From NCBI GenBank assembly GCA_034509755.1, contig CM067543.1, positions 14,446,954 through 14,510,953 on the forward strand: a DNA stretch of 64,000 bases, in the 5' to 3' direction. The DNA is from Anisodus tanguticus. Lineage: Eukaryota; Streptophyta; Magnoliopsida; Solanales; Solanaceae. The notes beneath the pieces are model-generated. The model made no database searches and was not told where the DNA came from. It saw nothing but the letters and a program-made list of their open reading frames with translations. Of the stretch, positions 1 to 11,404 are shown piece after piece; the first letter of the stretch is position 1, and the number at the start of each line of letters is the position of its first letter. The position numbers and the translations under genes were made by a program.

Positions 1-739
1 ATCCTCTAGAATCTAGTTTGGCCCATATAAGGAAATAAGTTAATGACCCGTTATTTACAAGATAAATACCCTCAAGGATAAGAACCGGCAGTAATGTTGG
101 ATACTACGAATGTATACGAGGACATTTTAGAATGAATGAAATATGATAAGTAAGCGAATTAGTGGGAAAGTGTTAAAAGAAGTAAATAAAGAAAGTTGCT
201 TATAGCCTTGAGTAATGAAGAAGTACGGAAAGGTTTACTCTAAAGGAGAGTTTCGATGATATTATCGATAGAGTATTCACGGCTGAGGCACTGCGAATCA
301 TAAGAGTTCTAATATACTGACCGATAAATGAGGCTAAGTTTATGAAAGGAGTGAGGGCTTAAGTATTATAAGGGACCTCATGTATCGATAATCCTATATC
401 ATTGAAATTAAGTAGCATCATAACCAACACAATCGGTCGAGTACCCGCAAGCGGCTCAACTAGTGTGCAAGTTAAGGAAAGGAATTAGTCGAGGGAATGT
501 ATCAACTAATCAGGTGGAAGTCGGACTAATGAATTCAAAAGACGGTACTTTTAAGGTCCAAGACTCAATAGAGTAATCCTTTGTATGGAAGATAAGGAAT
601 GTCAGGATAAATATCCCATTTTTTTGGGGAAAATTGGGAAGGGCATTTAATAAAAAGACAATCTCAACCTTTGAGATTAATGAGGGACCCCTAGGTGCTA
701 TGGCCATTGCGTATCCCCATAGTAGCGTAACTACGAGGT
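1..739. other. Decayed sequence, probably upstream gypsy pol
   Basis: I can align nothing here with confidence. It lies directly upstream of a recognisable plus-strand Ty3/gypsy integrase, so it is probably the decayed RT/RNase H part of the same element. That is inference from position only. The open frames in this stretch carry no family motif. Confidence 0.35.
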
Positions 740-1965
740 AAGATTTTGACAAATGTCCATTATCTGCAATACCCTATCCATATAGGATATACTAAGATGT
801 ATCAAGGTGTTAAATATACGTATTAATGAAATTAAAGGAACCTTATAGAGGTTGTAACTAGTGCATTGACTGTCACTAGAGAAAGATTAAGCACCATGAG
901 TACGTGGGTAGACTCAGAACATTAGGGACCTGAAAAAAGTGGGAGATGGTTAATGTGGATTTCACTAAAAGTTTATCTTGCTATTGTCATAATTTTATTT
1001 TTGTTTGAGTGATTATTAATAGGCCGACTATCCAGCTCGCTTTTTGTCAATTAGAACTAGCCTAACAGTTGACAACTATGCGAGATTGTACGACCAAGAA
1101 GATGGTTCACCTTCATGGTGTCTCTTGTTTTATGACGTTTGACATTGGTACTCAGTTTATAACTAAGTTCGGAAGGTTGTTTTGAAAAGGGTTATGGGCA
1201 CTCCAGTTAGCCCCACCCTAAAAAAGATACGGGAATTGAGCATATAATTCAAATGCTCGAGAACATGTTACGAATTTGCATAGTGGATTCTAAAGAAAGT
1301 TGGGATGACCACTTATCTCTTAGTAAGTTACGTGCAATAACAGTAAACATCAGAATGATACCATATGATGTCTAAATTAGCAGAGATATAGAACTCTTAT
1401 TGAATGGTTAGAAATAAGTAAACTAGAGTTAATGAGATCTGATTTAAAGTATCAAGTCATAAAGAAAATAAAGTCACTCGGCAGAAGATATTGACTGCTC
1501 AGGATCATCAGCAAGTCGTATTCAAATAGATAACTATAGGATTTAGAATTCCAAGTTGGTAGTTCTTGAAAGTATCGCTTATGAAGGGTGTGATGAGAGT
1601 AAAAAAGAAGGGCAAATTTAGCCCAGGTACATCGAACCATATAAGATTGTTCATAGAATCAACCAGGTAGCCTACAGGCTTGAACTACCCCCAGAGTTGG
1701 AAATAGTCCATCCAATGTTTCATATATCAATGCTTTGGAAGTGCATAGACGATCCCTCTCGTATTATCCCTATAGAGGATGGTCAGATTACAGAGGACTT
1801 ATCGTATAAGGAAATTCCAGTTGCTATCTTAGATTGTCAGGTCCGCAAGCTATAGAACAAAGAAGTAGCATCTGTTAAAGTCTTGTAGAGAAACAATATT
1901 GTACAAGAAATTACATGGGAAGTTGAGGAGGACATGAGGTCCAGATATTCTCACTTGTTTAAGAA
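740..1965 (+). pseudogene. Ty3/gypsy integrase and polyprotein C-terminus, decayed
   Basis: Integrase region of a plant Ty3/gypsy polyprotein, the enzyme that inserts element cDNA into chromosomes. In scattered frames I read a zinc-binding-like segment (YPIHIGYTKMY, about 750-800), WEMVNVDF at the start of the core (about 948), VHLHGV, then DDHLSL of the mid core (about 1300). The best-preserved part is the C-terminus at 1570-1965: LMKGVMRVKKKGKFSPRYIE, VHPMFHISMLWKC, VAILDCQVRKL and ITWEVEEDMRSRYSHLF. This ending is typical of plant gypsy elements, perhaps the Del/Tekay group. Many stops and frameshifts make it non-functional. Purine tract and LTR follow in the expected order. Confidence 0.85.
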
Positions 1966-2332
1966 TACATGTTTATATTGACACTCGTGTGATACAATTT
2001 CCTTATTCTTGTCTTATTTATGAAGCTTATCTTGTATGCCTTATATAGGCAATATTGTCGAGACAGATGTGACAGATGCAACCCAAATGACGATACTTGA
2101 CAGTTGAGGTAAGTTATGGTTAACCTTCTTGATTTCTGGATAAATAGACAGATGTGAGGCCAATATCGTTGTATTATGATATTATGTGGCCCTGTGTGGC
2201 ATATGATATGTTTTCTAGCTACTTGACAGGTTTTGGATAGTCCTGTTTATAGAGGAAACTCTGTCGAAATTTCTAAGAATCCCGAGAGTTAAAATCCTAA
2301 GTTGTGCTACCTCAACATTCGAGGACCAATGT

Positions 2333-2347
2333 TCTTAAGGGGAAGTA
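2333..2347 (+). other. Polypurine tract of gypsy element
   Basis: A purine-rich run (TTAAGGGGAAGTA) lies just before the LTR start TGCTACACC. It follows the usual gypsy read-through sequence ATTCGAGGAC-AATGTTC. This is the plus-strand primer site for reverse transcription. Its place between polyprotein and LTR marks the LTR as the 3' copy. Confidence 0.65.
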
Positions 2348-2709
2348 TGCTACACCCTGTATTTCATATGTCGTCATTACTGTAATATTATCCGACATAG
2401 GCTCGTAGATGGTACGATCCCTCCAAGTGACTAATAAAGGTTAATGGAAGTGATAAGTTTCAGAAAGGTTTAAGACTAATCGGGTCAACGGATGCAATTT
2501 TTGATGAAAGTTCGACAAAACGTTGTCTCCCAGGCTACTCCACGAATCACAGAGCATGATATGTGAATCATAGACTATGTTTGCAAAGCACATATGGAGC
2601 AGCGAAGTGTGACAACCAATTTATTATTTCACCACCTGCAGTTCACAGGCAGTGTCTGCGGTTCGCAGACCTTGCCGCAGACTAAGTCGGTGCAACTTAT
2701 TTAATTACT

Positions 2710-2717
2710 TATATAAA
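2710..2717 (+). promoter_or_regulatory. TATA box in gypsy LTR
   Basis: TATATAAA lies about 360 bp into the LTR and is followed by GACCCACTTCAACCC. This is a plausible RNA polymerase II core promoter marking the U3/R boundary. Motif only. Confidence 0.5.
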
Positions 2718-3980
2718 GACCCACTTCAACCCTTATGTCATTTTATTTCATTATTCAACCCTAGATAGCTCTTAAACTCCCTCCAAAAAGGTCTCTCATG
2801 ATCCTAGACAAAAAACAAAGGTTAACTAAGTGAATTCAACATAAGGAATCCATGGTATATTTGGATCGTTCTTCTCCTTGTTGTACTGAATTTGGAGGAT
2901 CCTTTGAAGTGAAATAATCTTGAATTCGGAGTGATTTTTGTGATTTGAGGTAAGTTCCATCTTTTCTTTTTTTCTTGAGCTTATACAAGTATTGGGAGAA
3001 TGATTGTTGGAAAATCTTATAGAACAAGTTCTTGGAATATTGAACCTTGTTTGTTGTGTTGTTCGGCTGCTTGTGTGGACTTCTAAGTTTGATATGAAGT
3101 TTATGGATTTACTGAATGAACATATCAAACAAAGGCGAGCAGTATAAGCCCTTCTCCGGCCTGGGAAAAGCAGCGAACTCTAGAAGCTAGGGCTTATTAT
3201 TGATGATGTTATGGAGGTTAAGGAGAATGATTGGATTGTGTTGGGTTATTCATAAGTTTCTATGTATAAGATGATGTGAATCCTATGCACGTTAGGTGTT
3301 TGATGAAATGTCTAAATGATTTTTCTTATTTGTTATGGATTCATTGTTGATAAAAATCATTTGTATATTGTATATATTCATTTATAGAACATACGAGGGA
3401 TTGTGCAATCTGTATAGCAAATGGGGCAAGGTATGTAGGGCTTATTCCTTCTTTTTGGCATGATCTTGCTTAGAACAAAAGAAATAAATGAAATGTCTTT
3501 CAAAATGATCCTAATCTTCATAACTTGAGTTGCCTTGTGTTTCCTTTTATTAGTGTATATAACGATTATTTGTCCCTTGTCGGGAGTACTTTCCGTACTC
3601 TCTTTATATCTTTTATTGATTGATGAAAGCTAACGTGTGTAGTTACATAATGATAGTCAGAGATCATCGACCTTTAGTCACTCCGACCAGGTCTTATGGT
3701 ACCCCTTGAGGTCGTTCATGCATTATACATCTATATATGTATCTATTTTCTACCGAGTCGCTCTATAGTCAGCTGGGTACGACACTTATTTATGCATACC
3801 ACTGTAGTTGGATACATTATGATGATTCACCCCACACAGAGTCTTGATATGATATGATATGGCCCCATAGAGTGGCTCAATTTTACTATTATGCATATGA
3901 TGATGAGTAGGTCCATTGTATGCCCTTAGAGGCAGTTCTGAGTTTCAAGTTGACTTTTGTACCCTTCATTTGTATCACAT

Positions 3981-3983
<3 letters not shown>

Positions 3984-4040
<57 letters not shown>
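3984..4040. repeat. (AT)n microsatellite, about 28 units
   Basis: An uninterrupted AT dinucleotide run inside the gypsy LTR. It yields a spurious TyrIle-rich open frame. Expected to be length-polymorphic. Confidence 0.95.
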
Positions 4041-4043
<3 letters not shown>

Positions 4044-4567
4044 ACATACCTTAGATATGTAGTACATTCTTTCGTACTGACGTCACTCTTGCTGGGGATG
4101 GTATGTTTCATGCCCGCAGGTAGACAGACAGACGCACCTCCATAGTAGGTTGCCCAGTTCAGCAGCTGGTTGTTGCACTATTCTTCTTCCGGAGTTGTTG
4201 TATAGAGAGTGGTATGCTATACTGCATATATTTATATCTGTTTTGGGTATGGTAGGGTCCTGTCCTGACCTAATGACATATTGTATTATTCCTAAAGGCT
4301 TGCATACTAGTGTTCTATGTATAATTATTTTGTACAGACTTGTCGACCCTCTTGTCAGTCTGTTGGTACACTTGTTTTGACCTTGCCGGCCTTGTTATAT
4401 ATGTGTGTTGGTTAGCTGTCTATTGTTATAGGTCATTCTATCCAGATTTATTTTATAATTATTCTGAGGGCTTGTCATCCCAAACAGTTAGATGTTCAGG
4501 TTATGATACACAATTGGTATACTCGGGCCGTTCAGGCACCGGCCATACCCAGGTTGGGGTGTGACAC

Positions 4568-5932
4568 CATGATTACTCCCTAATTCCATGTCTCATGATA
4601 ACAATATTAGGTGTACATGTTAGAACTATAAATATAATGATTCTATGGCTTAAGAACTTATGACATGATTCACAAAATTATATATAATTGAAGGGACGTA
4701 ATGCTATCGATTCACAAGCATGTCTGAATTCAAGAACACCTACCGAAACATGACTAGTGATGTTTAAATGTGCTTTTGTAATAGATTTCTTTCTAGGGCC
4801 ATGAGTCTCGGTTGAATCTCACATTTATGTTGTATATGCAAGTAGCTATAGAATATAGCACATATATAGCCTGATAGTGGATGATACTACCTTCCATGTT
4901 GTGAACCATGGTGCATAATGATATGATATAGCCTAGTAGTGGATGATACTTCCCACCGTGTTTTGAACCATGGTGAATTATGATACACAATATAGTAGTG
5001 GATGATTCTACCCACCATATTATGAACCATGATGCATTATGATACATAGCCTGGTAGTGGATGATGCTACCTAACATATTATGAATCATGGTGCATTAAG
5101 ATACAGAGCCCGGTAGTGGAATTCTTCATGTCATGTTATGAAACATGACACATGATATATAGCCTGGTAGTGGATTATATTACTCACCATGTCATGACCC
5201 ATGGAGCCTTATTTGAGATATCATTCTCTATGTTGAAATGAATTACGAACCCAGTATAGTTAATTACAGAATAGAGGTAACTCCCCCATGTTAAAGAAGT
5301 TACTATGTTTAATGACATTCATGTTCAGTCAGTCTCATACTTGAGTTTCAGTTTAGTTTAAGTACTCATTATTTAGTTATGGCTTACATTTATGATTTGG
5401 GCTGCCCATTCCTCCAAGCACCTCACTGTTCTTTCATTTAGATGCTTTACATACAAGTACAATTCTAGTGTACTTACGTCCCTATTGCTCGAGACCTGCA
5501 TTTCACAATACATGTACTAATTTATAGGACGACGGATCGGCTCGTTAGGACTTTATCGTATCAACTGATTGGTGAGCCACACTTCCTTCGGGACATTGTC
5601 CTTATTTGCAGTAGTAATGTCATGTTAGAAATTATGATGGGGGACTTGTCCCAGCAACAATACAGGATCACAAACTCATGTTAGAGGTTTCATAGTCTAT
5701 CCAGTCATTCATGTTGGGTATTCAGTTATGATCAGCCTTGTGGGCTACACTAATCATATTTTTAGGCTATTAATATAGAGTTACATGTTATATTCATAAT
5801 TTCATATTTTAACTTATAATATGCATTAGCACATGTTCTATGTTGATTCAGCAAGCCATGTGGTTCACTCGGTTACACTCGGCAAGGCAGCGAGTGCCGT
5901 GTTATATCCAGGCTCAGGTTTGGGGAGTGACA
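4568..5932 (+). mobile_element. Second gypsy-type LTR, 3' portion
   Basis: The right end (GGCTCAGGTTTGGGGAGTGACA, in two parts around 5911-5932) is the usual terminus of Solanaceae gypsy LTRs and parallels the first LTR's GTGTGACA. I cannot fix the left end; the piece starts within a few bases of the first LTR. No primer-binding site follows at 5933, so it is a 3' or solo LTR rather than a 5' LTR. It holds the ~60 bp tandem array listed separately. Confidence 0.6.
4868..5190. repeat. Tandem array, about six ~60 bp units
   Basis: The core TAGTGGATGAT recurs at 4875, 4937, 4996, 5055, 5114 (partial) and 5168 (partial), spaced 62, 59, 59, 59 and 54 bp. Each unit carries a small dyad around GTAGTGGATGAT-CTAC and a dyad such as CCATG-TGTGAACCATGG. 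The array lies in the second gypsy-type LTR. A minus-strand open frame across it is a by-product of the repeat. Confidence 0.85.
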
Positions 5933-6420
5933 CAGAATCCTTGAAGCATTCTCTGAGATTGTGTTATGATGAAGTTAAGAAAACTTTGGAAGACCGGGAG
6001 GATTCACTTCGAAATTTATCCTCTACTCACCAGAAGCTTCACGCTAGGGCCCTCAAAGCGAAAATCGAATTGGACACCATTTGAGGCCAATTGAATTATT
6101 CAGAAGCTTCTAGGCGCAGATTTGGGCTAGGTGTAAGAAGTTACAATGTCACCATGTAGCTGATAAGCATAGTGCAAGCCTGCTATATGATCTTCCTATT
6201 TTGGAATCCCGAAGTGATGATTTTAAAGAAACCGTAGAAAACAAACTAGACATATCCTTGACCTTAATGGAAGCCGAAGTTGATGTTGGTGCTACTGAGT
6301 CTTATGATGGAAGGTCTTCAAAAATCTGAAGGAAGTACTCTAGCAACTCTGATAGTGAGGACTCATTAGGCCCCCTGCAGCCGGAGATGCTCCCTCAACT
6401 TCTTAACTTAAGCCCCCATT
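5933..6420 (+). pseudogene. Coiled-coil coding fragment, unassigned
   Basis: Directly after the LTR end, a frame open to 6084 reads ESLKHSLRLCYDEVKKTLED, then LRNLSSTHQKLHARALKAKI. This is a charged, heptad-like segment of about 50 residues. After the stop, traces in shifted frames (GQLNYSEASRRRF; LSLTLMEAEVD-type; SNSDSED) suggest one longer ancestral frame of about 150 residues ending in an acidic Ser-rich tail. It resembles coiled-coil proteins carried by some plant retroelements, but I cannot name the family. It could also be host exon sequence captured next to an LTR. Several stops and frameshifts make it inactive. Confidence 0.45.
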
Positions 6421-7555
6421 TTTAGGCCTGCGTGCCTTGCTCTATGGAACAATTATCTAGTTAGCTTTTTTTATGCATTAGCGGACCATGGATCTGAGGG
6501 TGTTAGTTCCTTTTGAAGGCTAGTAAGTTTTATCTATTTTGTCTCCAGGTCACTTTTGACCCTAGAAAGTAGTATGACAAAATGAGAACTATCTCTTTCT
6601 TTACTCCCATTGCGTTTTATTCGTTACATTCAACTGTTTAACCACACTTTATTTTTGCAGCAAAGATACTCTACACTTCCTTTCAGAAAAAAGGTAAATC
6701 AAGTAAGTACAACGTAAGTCGCTACGATGTTTTACCCTTTAGGTAATTTTGAGGGGAATCTTTAAGATTTTCCTCAGTATTACTTGGAATACATAGTTCT
6801 CAGGGAGAGGATCAAAGAATTGGTTCCCCCGGCTGCTGGCCTTTTGTCCAGTGCTTGAAGTAAAATTACCCGATAATGCTTAGTTTTCGATCTTCTCTAC
6901 AAAAGTGCTTTGTTCATCAAATCATTTGTAGCCTTTTAAATTATAAAGTCCGGCGTGTACTCTTTGAACCGGCTACTTGTATTTACCAGACACTTATGCG
7001 ATTAATTTTCCAACCTTTGAATGACCAAGGCTTCTATTTTTTAAATTCTATATATAAGAAAGGGCCCTTATGTTTTTGGTGCTTTAAAAGAGGACGTCTC
7101 TTGTTCACTATGGCTCAAGTTTAATGGTATATTTTTTAAGTAACAACCATTGAGTTTGACAAACTTAGCTTTTCATGGCAAGAGTTTGTGTGCGAGTAGG
7201 AAATTCCATTGATTCCTTTATCTTACAGGACATTATGAATGTAAAAACAAATGTAAGATTGATCCGATTACAATCTAGTATGGTCAATTCAGTTATATAC
7301 ATGAAGCCCGATTGCAATCTAGTGTGGTCAATCCGGTTATACGCATGTATTGCTTATTTTCACTTGAAATTTCTGCAGAACCGTTTTAATTTTTAAAATT
7401 TATTTATGTGGAATTACTTCGATTCTGTCTTCATGTTTCTATCTCCAAGTTCCACCTATGTGTATATTCCCCCCAGTGTTTGAGTGTGAAGAATGGGGAC
7501 TCGAACGCTGATTGCAATTGAATCAGCATGTACCTAGGGCAGTCCCTAGTGTCGA
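6421..7555. other. Unassigned stretch between retroelement fragments
   Basis: I find no protein family here on either strand. Two short plus-strand open frames (6876-7124 and 7175-7396) have no recognisable motif. A two-copy tandem repeat lies at 7264-7351. The flanks are retroelement fragments, so this is probably untranslated retroelement sequence. Confidence 0.4.
7264..7351. repeat. Two-copy 44 bp tandem repeat
   Basis: CCGATT-CAATCTAGT-TGGTCAAT begins at 7264 and again at 7308. The copies differ at a few G/A and C/T positions, so the duplication is old. No function is evident. Confidence 0.8.
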
Positions 7556-8930
7556 ACTCAATATCCCAATTCACTTGATTGACTACTAGGAGAGAATCAC
7601 ATTTTGCTTCGATGACTTCAGCCCCCAGATTCCGAGCTAATTCTTAGCCTGCAATGAAAGCCTCATACTCGGCTTCATTGTTAGTCAAAGGAATATTTTT
7701 TTAATCGATTGCCTAATGATTTCCTCAAAGAGGGGTCTTTAGAACTATTCCCAATCCAAACCCTTTCACATTGGAAAATCCATCCGTAAGTAAGGTCCAA
7801 ATTTTGGGGGTGGCTCTGGAGGTGATTAGAAATTCCTTTTCGACATCCGAAAGCAACCCTGATAAAAAATCTGCCACAAAGTGAGCAAGTACTTGTGACT
7901 TAATAGCGGTGCGAGATTTAAATTCAACATCGTAGTCACTTATTTCAATTTCCCACTTGGCCAATCTCCCGGAAAGTTCATGTTTATGCATTATATTTCT
8001 CATAGGGTGACATTGAAAATAATGTCGTAATTTTCTTGAGGCAGTTATCAAATCCAAAGATAATTTTTCTAGGTGGTGATTTCTATTTTTTGCACTTGCT
8101 AAAGTTCTGCTAACACAATAAATCGGATATTGCGTACCTTTTTCTTCACGAACCAAAATAACACTTACCACAACCTTGGACTCAACTAAGTAGAGGAGTA
8201 ACTGTTAATTCTCCTTGGGTTTTGCTAACAACGGCAGGCTTAAAAGATATTTTTTCAAATCTTGTAAAGCCTGATGACACTTCGTAGTCCATCAGAAGTC
8301 ATTATTGTTCTTTAACAACGAAAATAATCAATGAATCTTTTCGGGCGAACGAGAAATGAAACAACTAAGGGCTCCTAATCTTCCTGTGAGTCTTTAGATA
8401 ACCTTCACATCCCCGAGAACCTCTGAGAAATCCTCAATAGCCTTGATTTTATTCGGTTTGACCTTGATCCCTTTGCTTGACACAAGAAATTCAAAGATCT
8501 TGCCCGATCCGACACCGAAGGCACATTTCTCCGAATTCAGCTTTAGGTTAAACTTCCTTAGTACATCAAAAGTTTCCTGCAAATATTTTGAATGGTCCTA
8601 TAAAACCAGAGACTTTACTAACATGTCATCTATACACACTTCCATGGTTTTACCTACTTGATTTTCAAATATGCGATTGACAAACCGCTGATAGGTTGTA
8701 ACCTCCGGCGTAAACTTGGGATCTAAGCTCAACTTGCGAGATAACCTCTGGTGAAATTCCTGTCATGTCTAAATAGGAGCATGCAAAACCATCTACATTA
8801 GATTTAAGAAAATTAATTAATTTAAGTCTGAGCTTCGGGGTTAACCCGGTGCCTAGGTACACCTTTCTTTCTTTCCATTGTATGAACAAGATTACTTGGT
8901 GGCATCCGAGTCCTCTGGTACCAAAAAAGA
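7556..8930 (-). pseudogene. Ty3/gypsy Tat-type RT, RNase H and second RNase H, broken
   Basis: Reading down the minus strand: VYLGTGLTPKLRLKLINFLK and MTGISPEVI (8665-8889) are the start of the reverse transcriptase. TYQRFVNRIFENQVGKTMEV then CIDDMLVKS (8590-8700) is the catalytic segment. LQETFDVLRKFNLKLNSEKC follows (8394-8582), then the RNase H PIYCVSRTLASAKNR and LSGRLAKWEIEISDYDVEF (7725-8171). WTLLTDGFSNVKGFGLGIVL begins a second, archaeal-type RNase H, which marks the Tat/Ogre/Retand group. The usual Y of the YIDD box (8625-8636) is C. Most of the fingers/palm between ISPEVI and TYQRFV is deleted. The element abuts a copia gag around 9060-9160. Confidence 0.85.
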
Positions 8931-9168
8931 CCTCAAAACCCCAAATTCTTCTTTTATTTCCTCTTCCGATTGATCTTTCTTACAATTTGGAGTTTTATTA
9001 TGCTCTTCCTTACAACTTCCTTTGATGTCTGTTGATTTAGCGTAGAATCTAGAGGATAACTCTAGCCCATGTAATTGTTATTTCTCTTTCTCCTTATTCT
9101 TTAGCCCTGCAGTTGGCTTGTCAATGACAAACATTTCCTTTGCTGCCAGTTGTTCCTATCGAATCTAT

Positions 9169-10127
9169 TTATTTCCCTCCACAATTATTCATTTCCGGTG
9201 GCAAGATTAGCTTGGGCAACACTTTGTCCTCCTTGCTTTGAGTTTTGCCCTTGTCTTTGATAGCACTGGGTAGCCTTGTGTCAGAGTTTCCCACAAACGA
9301 AACAAGGTCCTTTTGACTTCTGAATTTGTCTCTCTGTCTTGTTGAAGTGGTTCTTTTTTTTTCCATTTCCCTTTTTTGGACTGCCTTATATTTTCCTTTA
9401 AACTTGTCTTTCACAACAGTACCGGAAGTTTCCACAAGGTTAGCTTTAGAAATATTAAGGGAAAGAGTTTTCATCTTATCTTTGAGATGGTTTGCCTCTT
9501 CAGTCCTCATGTGACTGATTAGTTCCTGAAGAGTCAAGTTCTTCTTATGCTTCAGTTGGTTCCGGTAATCACACCAAGACAATGTAAATTTTTTAAGCAG
9601 AACATTGGCGTGATAAATCTCAGACATCTTCATGCCTTCGGTAAGAACATCAACAATCAAGTTCTCATACTCGTGAACTTGTTCCATGATTGGATTATTG
9701 TCAACCATTTGGAACTAAATCCATTGGACAACAACATATTTCTTCTTCCCTGCATCATCAACACCATATTTCTTTTTCAAACTATCCCAAATTTTCTTAG
9801 TAGATTTATTAGTAACAAATAAATCAAACAAAGGGTTAGTCATATGGTTAAGCAAATGACCTCTAACAGTTTTGTTATCCTTTTCAAATTTCTTTTTAGC
9901 AACATCATCAACAACCACTGTAGCAGTAGTACTACCGGTAGCAACAGAACTACTGGTGGTGTTAGATACATTATTAACAACAGTTGGTTCATCAAACAGA
10001 ACATAATCAACTTCTAATTGTTCAAAAAAAGTTAAAAGCTTTTGAGACCAACGTTTAAAATTATTTCAGTCCAAAGACTCAAGTTTTGATAAACCTAGAA
10101 GAGTTTTGTTCAAAGAAACAATCATCT
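9169..10127 (-). pseudogene. Ty1/copia gag, with stops
   Basis: Gag packages element RNA into virus-like particles. The ATG at 10125-10127 opens MIVSLNKTLLGLSKLESLD, then a stop replaces the usual Gly, then NNFKRWSQKLLTFFEQLEVD. A second block has IWDSLKKKYGVDDAGKKKYV, then a stop, then MVDNNPIMEQVHEYENLIVD, LSWCDYRNQLKHKKNLTLQE and ISHMRTEEANH. This matches the copia gag/UBN2 pattern. A Lys/Ser-rich tail follows, but the CCHC knuckle is not clearly preserved. Two in-frame stops break it. A duplicated promoter-like leader lies upstream at higher coordinates. Its pol is absent, replaced by the Tat fragment. Confidence 0.8.
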
Positions 10128-10178
10128 TATCAATATTGTATAAAATCGCTTTTAACTTGTTAGCAAATATGGAACAAT

Positions 10179-10574
10179 ATTGATTAAAAACAAATAAAAT
10201 AATAAAGAACAATTTATCGAATCACAACTGTATCGTGGCAAGCCACTGCCTTGAAAGCGATTTCGGACTGACTCCGGTGCAAATCGTTTAGCCCGATCTC
10301 TCCCCAAGGTTCCATGACACTTTCGGACACTTGCACTAGTGGCTGGAAGTTTGGAGTTTGCACAAAGTATATTGCCCAGAAAATATAAAGAAGGAAATAG
10401 CTTTGAAGAAGATGATATATTTTTCTGTGTGTCAACAATAGAGATTTCTACCTCTATTTATAGGTAGATGTCAAGGTCTTGGTAATAAATATTGAAATCT
10501 GAAACGTCTCTAATGTTCAGAGAATAATGAATGAGATCTGTAACATCTCCAACATTCAGAGAAATAAATATCGT
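10179..10574 (-). repeat. LTR-like leader unit A of the copia gag
   Basis: A ~396 bp unit immediately upstream of the gag start on the minus strand, repeated in tandem as unit B. It carries a TATA-like CTATAAATAGAGG (10451-10463) and the sequence around GACTCCGGTGCAAATCGTTT. Promoter content and position suggest LTR/leader sequence. I could not define TG...CA ends or a primer-binding site. Confidence 0.6.
10451..10463 (-). promoter_or_regulatory. TATA box in leader unit A
   Basis: On the minus strand this reads CTATAAATAGAGG. The matching place in unit B (about 12882-12893) has lost these bases, so only unit A keeps the core promoter. Confidence 0.5.
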
Positions 10575-10599
10575 ATTGATTAAGAACAAATAAAATAGT

Positions 10600-10781
10600 T
10601 GTGAGAAAATATATTATTGAATTATTGTGTATCTACATGATTACACTGAGCTCTATTTATAGACACTCCATTACAATCCTTTTTCTAGTAGGATACTATA
10701 TATGAAATCATATTCCTATTCTACATTACAATCCTTTTTCTAGTAGGATACTATATATGAAATCATATTCCTATTCTAACA
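10600..10781 (-). repeat. 3' LTR of element E
   Basis: This 182 bp LTR contains a ~56 bp internal duplication (ACTATATATGAAATCATATTC occurs twice), also present in the partner LTR, so the duplication predates insertion. The minus strand has a TATA-like CTATAAATAGAG within CTCTATTTATAG. Confidence 0.9.
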
Positions 10782-10786
10782 TCCCC

Positions 10787-11215
10787 TCAAGCTAGTGCAT
10801 ACAAGTCATATGTACCGAGCTTGTTACAGATATAATTAATACGAGGACTAGTGAGGGACTTAGTGAAAATATTTGCAAGCTGATCACTCGAATTCACAAA
10901 TTTTGTAAGAATATCACCGGAGAGTATCTTTTCTTTGACAAAGTGACAGTTAATCTCAATGTGTTTAGTCCTCTCATGAAATACCAGATTTAGAGCGAAA
11001 TACCGATAAAACACTTAAGTGATCAGCTTCACTACGAGTCATGCCAAACTCTTGAATTATTGTGCCGAACTTTCCAAACCAGGCTCGAGGAGATTGTTTC
11101 AGACCATAAAGCATTCGACAAAATCAGCAAACCAAGCTAGACTCCCCCTGAGCAACAAAATCAGGTGGTTGCTCCATATAAACTTCCTTCTCTCCTTAAG
11201 GTCATCATGGAGAGA
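10787..11215 (-). pseudogene. RT fragment joined to RNase H tail of element E
   Basis: Minus-strand reading gives YMEQPPDFVAQGE, YGLKQSPRAWFGKFGTIIQE and FGMTRSEADHSVFYRYFA. It then jumps to LVFHERTKHIEINCHFVKEK, ILSGDILTKFVNSSDQLANI and the final LGTYDLYALA. The first part belongs to the RT palm before the YVDD box; the second is the C-terminal RNase H. The YVDD box and everything up to late RNase H were removed at about 10990, and the join stays nearly in frame. Confidence 0.85.
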
Positions 11216-11404
11216 ATATCATACTTCATGAATGTGTCCAAGCCTATTACAATAATTACACATAGGTTGAGATCTTTCAAGACAACCTCCTCCTCCTCGT
11301 TTCTTCATGGACTGTGAAGTGCAATTTTCTGATCTCCTCCTTAAGAGTTTTGAAGTAATCATAGGACTTGAACTTCCAATTCCCATATATTTGAAGTTCA
11401 ACAT
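11216..11404 (-). pseudogene. Gag zinc-knuckle region of element E
   Basis: The frame reads KRGGGGCLERSQPMCNYCNR then LGHIHEV. CNYCNRLGH fits the start of a CX2CX4HX4C gag knuckle, which binds element RNA; the last Cys is lost at the frame end. The N-terminal gag core is not recognisable. The next segment is already RT, so protease and integrase are deleted at about 11215. Confidence 0.6.

Larger units (their letters stand above)
2348..4566 (+). mobile_element. 3' LTR of Ty3/gypsy element (about 2.2 kb)
   Basis: The LTR runs from TGCTACAC to GTGTGACA, so its ends are imperfect inverted repeats beginning TG and ending CA. It sits directly after integrase and purine tract. It contains a TATA box (2710-2717) and a long AT microsatellite (3984-4040). 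The 5' LTR lies outside the window, so I cannot compare LTRs or confirm a TSD. The 2.2 kb length suits long-LTR plant gypsy families. Open frames inside it have no protein family signature. Confidence 0.8.

Noticed and set aside
3957..4145. Plus-strand open frame with Tyr-Ile repeats
   Set aside because: Produced by the AT microsatellite inside a gypsy LTR; no protein family.
4793..5089. Minus-strand 98-residue frame
   Set aside because: Artefact of the ~60 bp tandem array; repeats at protein level only because the DNA repeats.
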